Source: Niabella drilacis (GTDB taxonomy: Bacteria; Bacteroidota; Bacteroidia; Chitinophagales; Chitinophagaceae). From it: a DNA stretch of 64,000 nucleotides. The position numbers and the translations under genes were made by a program. Location of the stretch: NCBI RefSeq assembly GCF_900101395.1, contig NZ_FMZO01000003.1:310001-374000 (forward strand), given 5' to 3'. Under the pieces are notes generated by a model. It made no database searches, was not told the DNA's origin, and worked only from the letters and a program-made list of their open reading frames with translations. Positions 17,404 to 25,949 of the stretch are shown here, piece by piece. Positions within the stretch are counted from its first letter, which is position 1. Each line of letters starts with the position of its first letter.

Positions 17404-17707
17404 AGAGGAATATTGCAGGATTTGTTTATTATGGGGGTACTGCGTGGAGCGGAGTGACCGGGGCAACAAGTAATGATTGCTAACGCCTGCAAGCGGCGCA
17501 TAAAGTCCGGTCGCCCTGGTGCCTCATGAAGAAGCGCAAACACCTTGTCGTAACTTCGTTTTATAAACGCCGCCGGCCCGGTCCTAAAGGGATCTATGCA
17601 CTGCAGGTGTGCAATCCCGCTTTTAGCGGGACAGGCCTGGAAGCTGCCACCTTTACTGCTGCCGGGCTAAAAAAACGGTGAGCTCTGTATACCGGAACAA
17701 ACAGACC
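17404..17707. other. Intergenic region without a gene
   Basis: About 300 nt between the deacetylase-like gene and the lutB stop codon. It holds copy B of the CCCGC-hairpin repeat (17610-17641). No convincing open frame, RNA gene or terminator is seen in the remainder. Confidence 0.6.
17610..17641 (+). repeat. Copy B of the CCCGC-hairpin dispersed repeat
   Basis: TGCAATCCCGCTTTTAGCGG continuing GACAGGCCTGGA. The arms TCCCGC and GCGGGA pair perfectly around a TTTTA loop. It shares CACTG and CAGGTG-like flanking words with copy C at 24457-24490. Confidence 0.75.
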
Positions 17708-19099
17708 TCACAGGTCTTTTAAGCCTTGTTTCTTCCGCGCTTCCCATTGTTCATTAAATGATTTTTTTGGAAATTTAAGTTTGCTGTGGTTTTTGGTCCA
17801 GGCCCCGGCCACCATATTGATGAACGTGCCTTTGAAATTGCCGTTTACCATGTTCACCATGCTGCGTTTGAGCATGGCCGTCTTCCACATCTTCCAGGAG
17901 AATTTTTCAATCAATGGGGCATAACCTTCTTCTACGGCCTCATACCGGTTTTCCAGCAAGAGCTCGTGGAGGTTGATCTTTACAGCGCATACTTCGGTAC
18001 AATTGCCGCAGAGGGAGGATGCATGGCTGAGGTGTTTCCATTCCTTCATTTCCTTTAACTGCGGGGTGATCACCGAACCGATGGGGCCGCTGTAAGTGGT
18101 ATTGTAGGTATGGCCCCCGATGTTTTTATAAACCGGGCAGGCATTGAGGCAGGCACCACAGCGGATGCAGTACAGGGCTTCCCTTGCTTTTTCGTTGGCC
18201 AGCATTTTACTGCGGCCGTTGTCCAGCAGGATCACATACATTTCTTCGGGGCCATCCGCTTCCTGTTGTTGCCGGGGGCCAGTCACAATGGTACTGTAGG
18301 AGGTAATGCGTTGTCCGGTACCAAAGCTGCTCAGGAGTGGCCAGAATAATGCCAGGTCCGTCATGGACGGGATCACTTTTTCGATGCCTGCTACCACAAT
18401 ATGTGTTTTGGGCATGGAGCAGCTGAGCCGGGCATTACCTTCATTTTCGGTGATGGCAATTCCGCCGATGTCGGCTATGATGAAATTGGCACCGGTAACG
18501 CCCACTTCTGCCTCCGCGTATTTCTGGCGCAATCTTTCGCGGGCGGTAAGGGTGAGCTTTTCGGCACTGTCATTTGGATCGGTACCCAGTTTTTCCGCAA
18601 ACAATTCGGCGATCTGTTCCCGGCTTTTGTGCATGGCCGGGGTTACAATATGGTAAGGTGGTTCTCCCGCCAGTTGCTGAATGTATTCGCCAAGGTCTGT
18701 TTCTATACTTTCAATATGATGTTTGGCCAGGTTATCGTTCAGGTGTAATTCCTCCGTAACCATGCTTTTGCTTTTTACCAGCGTTTTACAGTTTTTTTGC
18801 CGGCAGATCTCCAGGATCACTTCGTTGGCCTGTTGGGCATCCTCGCACCAGATCACTTTGGCACCGCGCTTTGTAATGTTGGCTTCAAAATTTTCCAGGG
18901 TCTGGTCCAGCACCTCTATCGCTTTCCATTTTAAATTCTTGGCCCGTTCCCGAGCCAGGTTAAGGTCGGCAAACTGAGCCTGTCCGCCCGGCACGGCTGC
19001 GTTGTACCTCGAGATATTGAAATTGATCACCTTCCGGTGCTCCCGGTCGTAGGCTTTTTCCCTGCTCTTTTTCTGAAAGATGGACGATGTATGCGACAT
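17708..19099 (-). CDS. lutB: LutB-type iron-sulfur protein of lactate oxidation
   Basis: Subunit of the LutABC complex that oxidises L-lactate to pyruvate; this protein carries the electron-transfer clusters. The 463-residue product has the LUD domain (about 60-300, with VGVTGANFIIADIGGIAITE) followed by a ferredoxin-like part with CIRCGACLNACPVY (about 313-326) and CGNCTEVCAVKI (about 360-371), giving two 4Fe-4S sites. The C-terminal tail (KQGLKDL) is family-like. lutA and lutC are not next to it, so it is either separated from its partners or works with paralogues elsewhere. A perfect minus-strand -7 box ends 4 nt before the ATG, which predicts a leaderless mRNA. Confidence 0.93.
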   Translation of the reverse strand: MSHTSSIFQKKSREKAYDREHRKVINFNISRYNAAVPGGQAQFADLNLARERAKNLKWKAIEVLDQTLENFEANITKRGAKVIWCEDAQQANEVILEICRQKNCKTLVKSKSMVTEELHLNDNLAKHHIESIETDLGEYIQQLAGEPPYHIVTPAMHKSREQIAELFAEKLGTDPNDSAEKLTLTARERLRQKYAEAEVGVTGANFIIADIGGIAITENEGNARLSCSMPKTHIVVAGIEKVIPSMTDLALFWPLLSSFGTGQRITSYSTIVTGPRQQQEADGPEEMYVILLDNGRSKMLANEKAREALYCIRCGACLNACPVYKNIGGHTYNTTYSGPIGSVITPQLKEMKEWKHLSHASSLCGNCTEVCAVKINLHELLLENRYEAVEEGYAPLIEKFSWKMWKTAMLKRSMVNMVNGNFKGTFINMVAGAWTKNHSKLKFPKKSFNEQWEARKKQGLKDL

Positions 19100-19103
19100 G
19101 TGG

Positions 19104-19134
19104 CAAATTTAGCCAAATGCCACGAATGCACGAA
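19104..19134 (-). promoter_or_regulatory. Promoter of lutB
   Basis: On the minus strand, TAAATTTG (19111 to 19104) matches the -7 consensus; TTCG lies 19 nt upstream (3 of 4 with TTTG). The box ends 4 nt from the start codon. The spacer contains the words TGCATTCGTGGC, a common intergenic phrase. Confidence 0.6.
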
Positions 19135-19197
19135 TGAGGGAATGTTAATTTGTACACCGGAGATCTCAGCCATCAGTCTTTAGCCTTCAGCCAGCCT

Positions 19198-19773
19198 TTA
19201 CCGCGTTAGCCCTTCCAGAAACGCCCGGAATTTTTTATTGCTGAAATCAGCCGTTCCCTCGTGTTGATACACCGGGTTCCCGGTCTTATCCAGCACAAGG
19301 GTGGTGGGCAGTGTGCCGCTGTACCAGGAGGAGGGCACGGTTCCCCGGAAGCTGGATACCGGCAGACTGAGTTCTTTTTTCTTTATAAAAGCCGTTGCTT
19401 TGGCGAGGTCCTGATCGGCATCCACCAGCAGGAATATGATATTGGGATTGTGTTTAAAAGCTGTATAAAGTTCACTGATGGCCGGCATCTCCGCAATACA
19501 GGGCGGGCACCAGGTTGCCCAAAAGTTGATGAACACCACTTTGCCCTTTAAAGATCCGGGTGTGTGGATTGCGCCGCTTTCGGTGATAAACTGGATGGAT
19601 GCCGTTGCGGCTTCCGGCGGTGTTGCTTTGATGGCTGTAACCCGGGGCTGGAAAAAGCCTGCTTTCATCAACCCGCGAATAATTACCGCCTTAAATTCCG
19701 GGAATACAAAAAGTGCCAGCGCAAAGGCCAGCAGGCCCGCTGTGACAAGATTTTGTATTGTTTTTTTTGACAT
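19198..19773 (-). CDS. Membrane-anchored TlpA/ResA-like thioredoxin
   Basis: Periplasm-facing thiol-disulfide oxidoreductase of 191 residues. It has an N-terminal hydrophobic anchor (about 10-30, LVTAGLLAFALALFVF) and a thioredoxin domain (about 60-190) with the active site FWATWCPPCIAEMP (CPPC about 89-92) and the cis-Pro loop TLPTTLVLD. ResA/TlpA proteins reduce cysteines of apocytochrome c or of other envelope proteins. No cytochrome maturation gene is nearby. The downstream gap to lutB contains words of the CAGCCATCAGTCTTTAGCC type. It is divergent from the DUF3472 gene across 129 nt. Confidence 0.9.
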   Translation of the reverse strand: MSKKTIQNLVTAGLLAFALALFVFPEFKAVIIRGLMKAGFFQPRVTAIKATPPEAATASIQFITESGAIHTPGSLKGKVVFINFWATWCPPCIAEMPAISELYTAFKHNPNIIFLLVDADQDLAKATAFIKKKELSLPVSSFRGTVPSSWYSGTLPTTLVLDKTGNPVYQHEGTADFSNKKFRAFLEGLTR

Positions 19774-19841
19774 GATGCTGCAATTTAACCCCGCAATCTC
19801 CCGAATCTTTCTGACGGGAGGTATTTTAAAAATAATAAATA

Positions 19842-19872
19842 TTTGTTAACCGCCCGGCAGCCGTTACTTTTG
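19842..19872 (+). promoter_or_regulatory. Promoter of the DUF3472 gene
   Basis: TTTG at 19842-19845, a 19-nt spacer and TACTTTTG at 19865-19872 are a full consensus match. The leader to the ATG at 19903 would be about 25 nt. Confidence 0.75.
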
Positions 19873-19902
19873 ATGTTCACGTTTATCAAAAATCAGTAGC
19901 AT

Positions 19903-21291
19903 ATGAACCGTCATCGTCGTATCCTGTTTTCAGGTTGCTTTCTTTTTTCGCTATCCATGTTGCAGGCACAATCTCCAGGCCCGGCAGCAGAAAAGAAGCA
20001 GTTTGAAGTGCCCGCCAATAAAGCGTATGCGGAGCCGTTTACGCCCGGCGATCCGGGCGTTTCCATCCCTGTTGGTTATCCGGAAAGCCGGGGCAGTATC
20101 AGCAAATGGCGCAATAAAGACAAAAGTGTTTCATGGATCGTTTATCAAAAACCGGGGCAGTATGATCTGTATTTCGACAACCAGGTTACTGCGGGCAAAA
20201 AGCTGCGCTTCAGGCTGGATATAAGCGGTACCTATCCACAGTCAGGATTGAAGCAGGTAAGCCGTGATCTTGTTTTTACCGGTACCGGTAAAAAGGATAC
20301 ATTGTATGGATCACCGGTCCGGATTACCTCTGAGGGCTATTATAAATATACGCTGACTCCGGTAACCGATCCGGAAGGAGCTATCACGATTACCACTTTG
20401 TTATTCAAAACGGCCACACGGGATGGCTGGGTGAATTTTATCAATTACCAGTCAACCCCTTCAGTACATCTTTCGTTCAGCAGTACAGTGCCTACTACCA
20501 AATCCTATAACTGGTTATACGAAGAGATCCTGGTTCCGGAGGGTGAAGATCCCCTGCATACCTATTATATGTCGCTGGGCTTTTACCGGGGATACCTGGG
20601 CATTCAAACCAATTCACCCACCGAACGGAGGGTCTTATTCTCGGTTTGGGATAGTAAAGACGCCGAAAAAGATTCCAGCATCACAAAAGCTGATTTCGTA
20701 AGCCTGGTGGATAAGGATCCCGCTACAACGGTTAAGTCGTTTGGGGGTGAAGGAACCGGGGGGCAATCATTTGTAAAGGATGCTAACTGGAAAACAGGCC
20801 GGCCGGTTCGGTTTTTAATGAATGTGTTGCCGCAGGAAAATAATTCGGTAGTGCTTTCTGCATGGTACCAGGTGGCCAATGAAGGGTGGCAGTACATTGC
20901 CTCCTGGCGTGCACCTCGTGAAAAGCGCTTTTTCGATGGCTTTTATTCCTTTCTTGAAAATTATGGGTATACGAACGGCCAGCTCCGCAGGGAGGCTTAT
21001 TACTATAATGCCTGGGGAGTGGAGCAGGCCACAGGAAAATGGATCAATTTTAATAAGGTCCGTTTTTCCAATACCGATGGTAAAACCGGTCAGCGGGTAG
21101 ATTATGAGCAGGGCGTGTCTCTAAAATATCCCGATCGCTTTTATATGGCGGCAGGCGGATATACTCCCACCGTAAAAACGAAGAATGAAATGCCGGTTTT
21201 GAAAACGCCTCCGTCCCTGGATCTTAAAAAATTTGAGGCACGGGTAACGGAAGCGCTGAAAAACGAGGGCCGGCAGAATATCCGGCGATGA
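19903..21291 (+). CDS. Secreted DUF5077/DUF3472 protein
   Basis: Exported protein of 462 residues with a signal peptide ending near SMLQAQ (residue 23). The N-terminal half (about 35-170) matches the DUF5077 beta domain, with ESRGSISKWRNKDKSVSWIVY and a PGQYDLYF strand. The C-terminal half (about 180-440) matches DUF3472: LHTYYMSLGFYRGYLGIQTNS, RVLFSVWDS and GWQYIASWRAP, then GFYSFLENYG. This architecture is frequent in Bacteroidetes glycan-related loci and is assumed to bind or act on carbohydrate, but activity is unproven. It has its own strong promoter and no close neighbours on the same strand. The 214 nt after it contain no recognisable feature. Confidence 0.85.
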   Translation: MNRHRRILFSGCFLFSLSMLQAQSPGPAAEKKQFEVPANKAYAEPFTPGDPGVSIPVGYPESRGSISKWRNKDKSVSWIVYQKPGQYDLYFDNQVTAGKKLRFRLDISGTYPQSGLKQVSRDLVFTGTGKKDTLYGSPVRITSEGYYKYTLTPVTDPEGAITITTLLFKTATRDGWVNFINYQSTPSVHLSFSSTVPTTKSYNWLYEEILVPEGEDPLHTYYMSLGFYRGYLGIQTNSPTERRVLFSVWDSKDAEKDSSITKADFVSLVDKDPATTVKSFGGEGTGGQSFVKDANWKTGRPVRFLMNVLPQENNSVVLSAWYQVANEGWQYIASWRAPREKRFFDGFYSFLENYGYTNGQLRREAYYYNAWGVEQATGKWINFNKVRFSNTDGKTGQRVDYEQGVSLKYPDRFYMAAGGYTPTVKTKNEMPVLKTPPSLDLKKFEARVTEALKNEGRQNIRR

Positions 21292-21505
21292 TATACCTGG
21301 TAAATTGAACAGGAGCAATAGGGCATCCGGAAGCAAAAGAATCAGGAAAAAGACGGACACTCGTTAACCTAAGGCTGGCCAGACAGCGATGGTGAATGCT
21401 TATTTTAATGTCCGCACGGCAATGTCAATCACTACCGTTATACCGGTCATGTAATTGCCGGAATTGAATTGCATCTGCCCCATATGCAGATGATCGCTGC
21501 CTGCT

Positions 21506-22537
21506 TTATTTTATTTTCCCGACCAGCGCTTTCAGCTGCTGAAACGCCTGTTTTTCCAGCGCGGATATTTCAATCAGCCGGTCGCCCATATTGTCATAGT
21601 CCGCCTGGGTATTCAGCCGGCCTTTATAGATGCCGGAAGCCTGGATGGCTGCATCCCGCCATTTATCCCCCGTAGCGGTAAATTTTTGGGATAGATCAAA
21701 AAGCTCGTCAGCTTTTATATATGGATGAGCCTGCTGTAAAAAGGCGCCGTAGATAAACCGGAAGCCGCCGCCGCCGGTACCGATCTCCTCCTGCATCCGC
21801 ACCAGCTGAGCCAGGTAGCTGCGGGCTTTTTCATCGCCCAGTTTGGTCTTCCATTTTTTGATCTGCCGGCCGGTATAGGCAATGCCGCTTACACCGCCAA
21901 AGGAGCCCGGAATATGCAGCATATCCCGGCAGTTGCGTTTGATACCCTTGATAATGCCCTGTTTCATTTGTTCATCTGTTGGCTCCTTCAAATGATCGCC
22001 CGGGTAATATAGCTGTCCGCGTGGCGCAAAAGCGCCTTTGGCAAAACGCACACGTTCCAGTTCGTAGCTGTTCATGGTAACAAGCCCTTCCATAATGGGA
22101 TCGCTGATATAGTAATCATCTCCTTTTTTATCTACCACGATCAGGTTGTGTGCGTTGAAATGAAAGCGGTATTCTTTTGGAAAATAAGTCAGGTAAAAAA
22201 CACCTACCTGGCAGGCGGTAGGTTTGCCGGCCAGTATACGCCCGTCCAGCTCCTGCATGGCTTTTTCATGTGACCGGAATTTTTTCCGGGTAACAGGAAC
22301 GCCGAGTGCGGTACAGGTACGCTTAAAGATCAGCCCCGGCATGGTCCTGAAAGAAATAGCCGGACCTCCATTCACCTTCATAAACGGCAGCTGGATATAA
22401 AACAGCCCGGATCCCATGCCAAAAGCCAGCGGTTCGGTAATTTTTGTGATACCGTAATGACGCAATAATGCCGTGGTAACGCCGTTCTCGCAATGGGCTG
22501 CCTGGAGATGTTTGAAATTTGTATGTTGAAGTTCCAA
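21506..22537 (-). CDS. BtrH-like protein (papain/C39-like fold, probable acyltransferase)
   Basis: A 343-residue cytoplasmic protein. Residues 10-180 match the BtrH N-terminal domain: HLQAAHCENGVTTALLRHYG (putative nucleophile Cys about 16), NAHNLIVVDKKGDDYYISDP (His about 130 and Asp about 146, a Cys-His-Asp set). The rest resembles DUF4872. BtrH of butirosin biosynthesis transfers an acyl group from an acyl carrier protein to an amino sugar. The only suitable start is a TTG at 22537 lying in a copy of the intergenic word AACTTGGAACTT. It is the last gene of a minus-strand series after DarA, DarB and an HTH-like protein. By position it could form the ester between an aryl polyene acyl-ACP and a dialkylresorcinol; this is inference. 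Confidence 0.75.
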   Translation of the reverse strand: MELQHTNFKHLQAAHCENGVTTALLRHYGITKITEPLAFGMGSGLFYIQLPFMKVNGGPAISFRTMPGLIFKRTCTALGVPVTRKKFRSHEKAMQELDGRILAGKPTACQVGVFYLTYFPKEYRFHFNAHNLIVVDKKGDDYYISDPIMEGLVTMNSYELERVRFAKGAFAPRGQLYYPGDHLKEPTDEQMKQGIIKGIKRNCRDMLHIPGSFGGVSGIAYTGRQIKKWKTKLGDEKARSYLAQLVRMQEEIGTGGGGFRFIYGAFLQQAHPYIKADELFDLSQKFTATGDKWRDAAIQASGIYKGRLNTQADYDNMGDRLIEISALEKQAFQQLKALVGKIK

Positions 22538-22554
22538 GTTTGTTGTTTATAATA

Positions 22555-22591
22555 GTGAGAAGTGAATGGTTTATTGTGAGAAGTGAATGGT
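22555..22591. repeat. Short direct repeat of 16 bp
   Basis: GTGAGAAGTGAATGGT occurs at 22555-22570 and again at 22576-22591, 21 bp apart, followed by the related words GTCAGTGGTCAATAGG and GAATGGTGAATCG. It lies between the BtrH-like gene and the HTH-like gene, in the region where a promoter or spacer for the BtrH-like gene would be. Confidence 0.7.
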
Positions 22592-22651
22592 CAGTGGTCA
22601 ATAGGGAATGGTGAATCGTTAAGAGGGGATCATAACCCTGCTCACTACCCG

Positions 22652-23065
22652 CTATTCCCTGTTTACGGTGTTAAACGGGTTTTTTAATTCCTCTACGCTC
22701 ACCTCAAAAAGCGCTGCGTATTTTTTTAGTTTATCTGCAGGAAGTTTTTGAAAGCCGGAAGGTTTCAGGTGTTTTTTGATGGTCCATTTCCAGTAGCCGG
22801 TATAGGAAGCCAGGATGTTCAGATCCATGATCTTTTTCTCCATAAAATACAGGATGGGGCTGGCGCCGCCGGACAGTACCTGTTGTTTGGCTGCTTCGAT
22901 CTTTGCCTCCACATCATGCCAGGCCACGTTTAATGCCTCGGTTTTTACATCCCAGCCGGTACTCTGACCGGTGGAATAGTTACCGTTCTCGTCTACCACA
23001 TAGGTCACCTCTTTGGCTATTTTGCCAAGAGCGCCGTTATCCTGGGGAATCTCTTCTTTTTTCAT
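22652..23065 (-). CDS. Small protein with C-terminal XRE-like helix-turn-helix
   Basis: A 137-residue protein I cannot assign to a named family. The ATG at 23065 (MKKEEIPQDNGALGKIAKEV) is preferred to an upstream in-frame start at 23092. The N-terminal half contains TYVVDENGNYSTGQSTGWDV and helical KTEALNVAWHDVEAKIEAAK. The C-terminal third, MDLNILASYTGYWKWTIKKH then LPADKLKKYAALFEVSVEEL, looks like the tail of an XRE/Cro helix-turn-helix. It may be a regulator or an accessory factor of the DAR locus. It begins a new unit downstream of two tandem terminators and precedes the BtrH-like gene by 114 nt. Confidence 0.6.
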   Translation of the reverse strand: MKKEEIPQDNGALGKIAKEVTYVVDENGNYSTGQSTGWDVKTEALNVAWHDVEAKIEAAKQQVLSGGASPILYFMEKKIMDLNILASYTGYWKWTIKKHLKPSGFQKLPADKLKKYAALFEVSVEELKNPFNTVNRE

Positions 23066-23135
23066 ATAAAGAAAAAAATTTAAACAAGGCAAGCTAATGA
23101 AAAATGATGAAATACGATTCGCTAAATCAAGGGAT

Positions 23136-23172
23136 AAAAACCGCGAGATTCTCGAAGAATCTCGCGGTTTTT
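23136..23172 (-). terminator. Second of two tandem terminators after darB (17-bp stem)
   Basis: The arms AAAAACCGCGAGATTCT (23136-23152) and AGAATCTCGCGGTTTTT (23156-23172) form a perfect 17-bp stem with a CGA loop. A/T tracts on both sides make it bidirectional. It separates darAB from the HTH/BtrH genes. Confidence 0.9.
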
Positions 23173-23188
23173 ACATGGCCGAAACAAA

Positions 23189-23218
23189 AAAGTGAAAAAA
23201 CGAAGGCTTTTTCACTTT
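23189..23218 (-). terminator. First of two tandem terminators after darB
   Basis: The arms AAAGTGAAAAA (23189-23199) and TTTTTCACTTT (23208-23218) form an 11-bp stem with an 8-nt loop. On the minus strand the stem runs into T6. It lies 38 nt after the darB stop codon and 17 nt before the second stem. Confidence 0.8.
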
Positions 23219-23256
23219 CTATTATTGACCATTAACTATTGCCTATTCCCCGCTCT

Positions 23257-24405
23257 CTACACCACTGTCAGCAATGCATACATATAGCTGAACCTTGAGC
23301 TTTCGGGCACCAGCAGGAACACTTTATCGCCTTTTTTCAGCTGCCCGCTGTTAAATAGTTCGTCCACCATAAAGTATACAGAAGCTGCACCTACGTTTCC
23401 TACGCGGCTCAGGTTCACAAACCATTTTTCGTAAGGAATATGATGGCCCAGCTTAATATGTTCATCATATATTTTATCCTTAAAGAAGTTGCTGCTCATA
23501 TGCGGCAGATACCAGGTAATATCATCCGGGTTCAGTCCGCGGCGCTCAAACAATTCCGGTAGCAGTTTTCCACCCAGCGGCACAATATTCGGGCTCAGTA
23601 ATTTCACATCCTGTTTAATGCTCAGGACCGATTTTTCATTCAGCTCTTCATGATTAAATTCCAGGAAGCTTTTTAAATGGCCATCCTCCTGTTTTTCTGC
23701 TCCCATATACATGCAGGCCTCCATATGGTCGGCATAGGAAATGCCTTCCATCCATTCTATTTTCAGGCTCAGGCCTTCTTCATTCTTTTTATTGGAGATC
23801 AGGAATGCCGAAGCACCGTCCGACAGCATCCAGCGTAAAAACTCCTTATCAAAGCTGATATAGGGGTTCTCTTCCAGCGCTTCCAGTTTATGCACTTCAT
23901 CTTCAAACTGGTTGGCCACCAATGAGGCAGAGAACCGCTCAGAGCCGGTGGCAACAGCCGTGGCGGCATCACCGGTCTTTACCGACATATACGCGTATTT
24001 TAATGCGTGCATGCCCGCGCAGCATACCCCGGCGGGCGATACCACTTCAATGGATCCCAGCTCCGGCAACCAGCCATGTACCATCACGGCGTGTGAAGGC
24101 ATCATCTGGTCTGGCGATGAAGTACCGCAGGAGAGCACATCCACATTTTTAATGCCCCCCGGGTCCTGTTTAAACAGTTCCTTAATGGCCTCCGCCGTTA
24201 ACTGGGCATTGGTGTGTGTGATCTTTCCGCCTTTTTCCAATGCATAATAACGATTGGTAATGGCGTTGTTTCTCAAAACAATTCGTCTGGATTTGGAGGG
24301 TTTTCCATTAATATAACCCAGGTAGTCCTCCATTTCGTCGTTGGATACCGGGTTGTTGGGAAAATAGTGAGCAGTACGGTTAATATAAACGTCGTTCAAA
24401 TTCAT
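23257..24405 (-). CDS. darB: DarB-like beta-ketoacyl-ACP synthase III, dialkylresorcinol ketosynthase
   Basis: Condenses a beta-ketoacyl thioester with a second acyl thioester to give a cyclohexanedione, the precursor of dialkylresorcinols (known for DarB of this family). The 382-residue product has the FabH-type triad: Cys in SPAGVCCAGMHALKYA (about 125), His in YLPHMSSNFFKD (about 300) and Asn in SRVGNVGAASVYFMVDEL (about 333). The N-terminus NNPVSNDEMEDYLGYINGKP and KSRRIVLRNNAITNRYYAL is typical of DarB rather than of housekeeping FabH. It follows darA after 123 nt that contain copy C of a dispersed repeat and a separate -7 box, so it can be expressed apart from darA. Confidence 0.85.
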   Translation of the reverse strand: MNLNDVYINRTAHYFPNNPVSNDEMEDYLGYINGKPSKSRRIVLRNNAITNRYYALEKGGKITHTNAQLTAEAIKELFKQDPGGIKNVDVLSCGTSSPDQMMPSHAVMVHGWLPELGSIEVVSPAGVCCAGMHALKYAYMSVKTGDAATAVATGSERFSASLVANQFEDEVHKLEALEENPYISFDKEFLRWMLSDGASAFLISNKKNEEGLSLKIEWMEGISYADHMEACMYMGAEKQEDGHLKSFLEFNHEELNEKSVLSIKQDVKLLSPNIVPLGGKLLPELFERRGLNPDDITWYLPHMSSNFFKDKIYDEHIKLGHHIPYEKWFVNLSRVGNVGAASVYFMVDELFNSGQLKKGDKVFLLVPESSRFSYMYALLTVV

Positions 24406-24437
24406 AATGTTTTTTAATCATTTATTTTTTATAGCCC

Positions 24438-24445
24438 CAAATTTA
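24438..24445 (-). promoter_or_regulatory. -7 promoter box of darB
   Basis: Minus-strand TAAATTTG is a perfect TAnnTTTG, about 32 nt before the darB ATG. The position where -33 should lie is occupied by the end of repeat copy C (24457-24490), with no TTTG. Confidence 0.45.
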
Positions 24446-24456
24446 TTACCGGGCTT

Positions 24457-24490
24457 TCCTGGAGCCTGTCCCGCTAAAAGCGGGATCGCA
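24457..24490 (-). repeat. Copy C of the CCCGC-hairpin dispersed repeat
   Basis: Read on the minus strand: TGCGATCCCGCTTTTAGCGG then GACAGGCTCCAGGA. The arms TCCCGC/GCGGGA pair perfectly. Its right half is identical to copy A (ACAGGCTCCAGGA) and its left half nearer to copy B, which supports one family with three divergent members. Confidence 0.75.
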
Positions 24491-24528
24491 CCCTTCAGCT
24501 ACAGTGCTTTTATTGAACTAATGAGCGG

Positions 24529-25446
24529 TTAAATCTTTTCCCTCCATTCCACACCTGCGTAATAATCCATTTGCCGCCGGACCTTCTTCTGGCTGAATGG
24601 ACGCACCAGGATCAAATCTACTAATAAAATAATAGGAGAAGCGATCAGTAACGCTACCGCAAGATAATATTTATAGGCAACAAGTATTTTTTTTCTGTTT
24701 TTCGGGTGTTTATTGATGATGGCCACCCATTTTTTGAATATTTTCCCGGCCTTGCGTTCAATAAACATAAGGGAATATTTTACCACCACTGCTTTTTGTT
24801 TTACCAGCTCCGGCTGCAGGTCCTGCCAGTTGCCGGATTGCAGGTGCCGGTTTACCGTGGCGCCAAAAACGGAAGCATTGGCAATATCAGCCGCTGCCAC
24901 ACCCGGTTTGGGAAAAATACCCCATTTACGGTCTTTTCTTCCTGTGCCCAACCAGTGAAAAATGGTAAAATAGCTGAGGTGGTTGAGGTGCCGGTCAAAC
25001 AGGGCAATATTTCCCGAAAGCTGTGCTCCGGCCTCCCGGAGCAGTTTTTTATTCTTTTCCTGGGCGTTGATCCACATATTGCGGCAACCGCAGATGGTTA
25101 CCAGCGGAGTGTGTTTGATCAGTGCTTTAAACTGCTCATCCTGTAAAATAGAGTTGATCGGGATACTGGGCGACAGGTTCCAGGGTTGCCAGGCCAGTAC
25201 CACCAGGTCATACCGCTCGCGGGGTACCGACCAGGGTTTCAGCGCCGTGGGGATCACCTCCACCGACTCGGGCACGGTATCAAAAAACACCGGGATGCTC
25301 CAGGGAAACGGAAAAGAATGCTGGGTTTGAACCTGCAAATAATCCACGGAAACACCATCCGCAAGCAGCGGTTGTAAAAAGGAATCCAGGATCTCCTTTG
25401 TTTGCCCGGATTGTGTAAAGTAAACCGCTAATACATGCTTGCTCAT
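24529..25446 (-). CDS. darA: DarA-like dialkylresorcinol-forming enzyme (aromatase)
   Basis: Partner of DarB in dialkylresorcinol synthesis; in characterised systems DarA aromatises the cyclohexanedione made by DarB. The 305-residue protein begins SKHVLAVYFTQSGQTKEILD, a flavodoxin-like first strand with a T-x-SG-x-T phosphate-binding loop, and continues with LVVLAWQPWNLSPSIPINSI and VTICGCRNMWINAQEK. The C-terminal 60 residues carry one hydrophobic segment (YYLAVALLIASPIILLVDLI), so it is probably membrane-associated. It starts 8 nt after the stop of the upstream secreted-protein gene, so both share a transcript. Dialkylresorcinols are one half of flexirubin pigments; the aryl polyene half is not encoded in this window. 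Confidence 0.85.
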   Translation of the reverse strand: MSKHVLAVYFTQSGQTKEILDSFLQPLLADGVSVDYLQVQTQHSFPFPWSIPVFFDTVPESVEVIPTALKPWSVPRERYDLVVLAWQPWNLSPSIPINSILQDEQFKALIKHTPLVTICGCRNMWINAQEKNKKLLREAGAQLSGNIALFDRHLNHLSYFTIFHWLGTGRKDRKWGIFPKPGVAAADIANASVFGATVNRHLQSGNWQDLQPELVKQKAVVVKYSLMFIERKAGKIFKKWVAIINKHPKNRKKILVAYKYYLAVALLIASPIILLVDLILVRPFSQKKVRRQMDYYAGVEWREKI

Positions 25447-25454
25447 ACCTGAAG

Positions 25455-25937
25455 TTATAAAAGGCCCGACAGTGATTTTGATTTTTTGCTGTAACTTTTT
25501 ATGCTTTGCTGGGTAACAGCAGGCAGGGAGGCAAACTGATCCCGGACCATTTTGCTGTCTTCGGCAATGTTTTTGGAATATCCCAACGATTTGGGAGCGT
25601 TTTCCTGGATCATCAAACGGAGAAAACGGTATTCCGCCTCTTTGGGATCGGCTTTAATAACCGATTCCAGCTTTTTATGTCCCTGTTTAAAGATCGATAA
25701 TTTTTTAGCGGGTATAGTAACCAGTCCTGCCTTCCGCATTTCAAGTGCGCCGATAAAAGCAGGGGCCCCCGCAGCCGTGGTGTAACCGGCTACCTGGCTG
25801 ATCTGTGCATCAATGGTCTTAACCGAACTGCTGGCCAGCGCAGTGTAAAATGCTGCCTTTGATTGCGCCGTAACAGTATTGATGGTCAGGAGCAACAACC
25901 CGATCGTTCCAATAAATGTTAAAAACCGCTTCGTCAT
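25455..25937 (-). CDS. Secreted protein of unknown function at the head of the dar operon
   Basis: A 160-residue exported protein. The ATG at 25937 gives the signal peptide MTKRFLTFIGTIGLLLLTIN ending near TVTAQ; the in-frame extension to 25952 adds nothing useful. The mature part is helical and Lys-rich: AFYTALASSSVKTIDAQISQ, ALEMRKAGLVTIPAKKLSIF, then EAEYRFLRLMIQENAPKSLG. I do not recognise a domain. It lies 8 nt upstream of darA and presumably shares its transcript, suggesting an envelope role linked to lipid or pigment handling. A perfect minus-strand -7 box (TACTTTTG, 25957 to 25950) ends 12 nt before the ATG. Confidence 0.75.
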   Translation of the reverse strand: MTKRFLTFIGTIGLLLLTINTVTAQSKAAFYTALASSSVKTIDAQISQVAGYTTAAGAPAFIGALEMRKAGLVTIPAKKLSIFKQGHKKLESVIKADPKEAEYRFLRLMIQENAPKSLGYSKNIAEDSKMVRDQFASLPAVTQQSIKSYSKKSKSLSGLL

Positions 25938-25949
25938 AAATAAAGTTTG

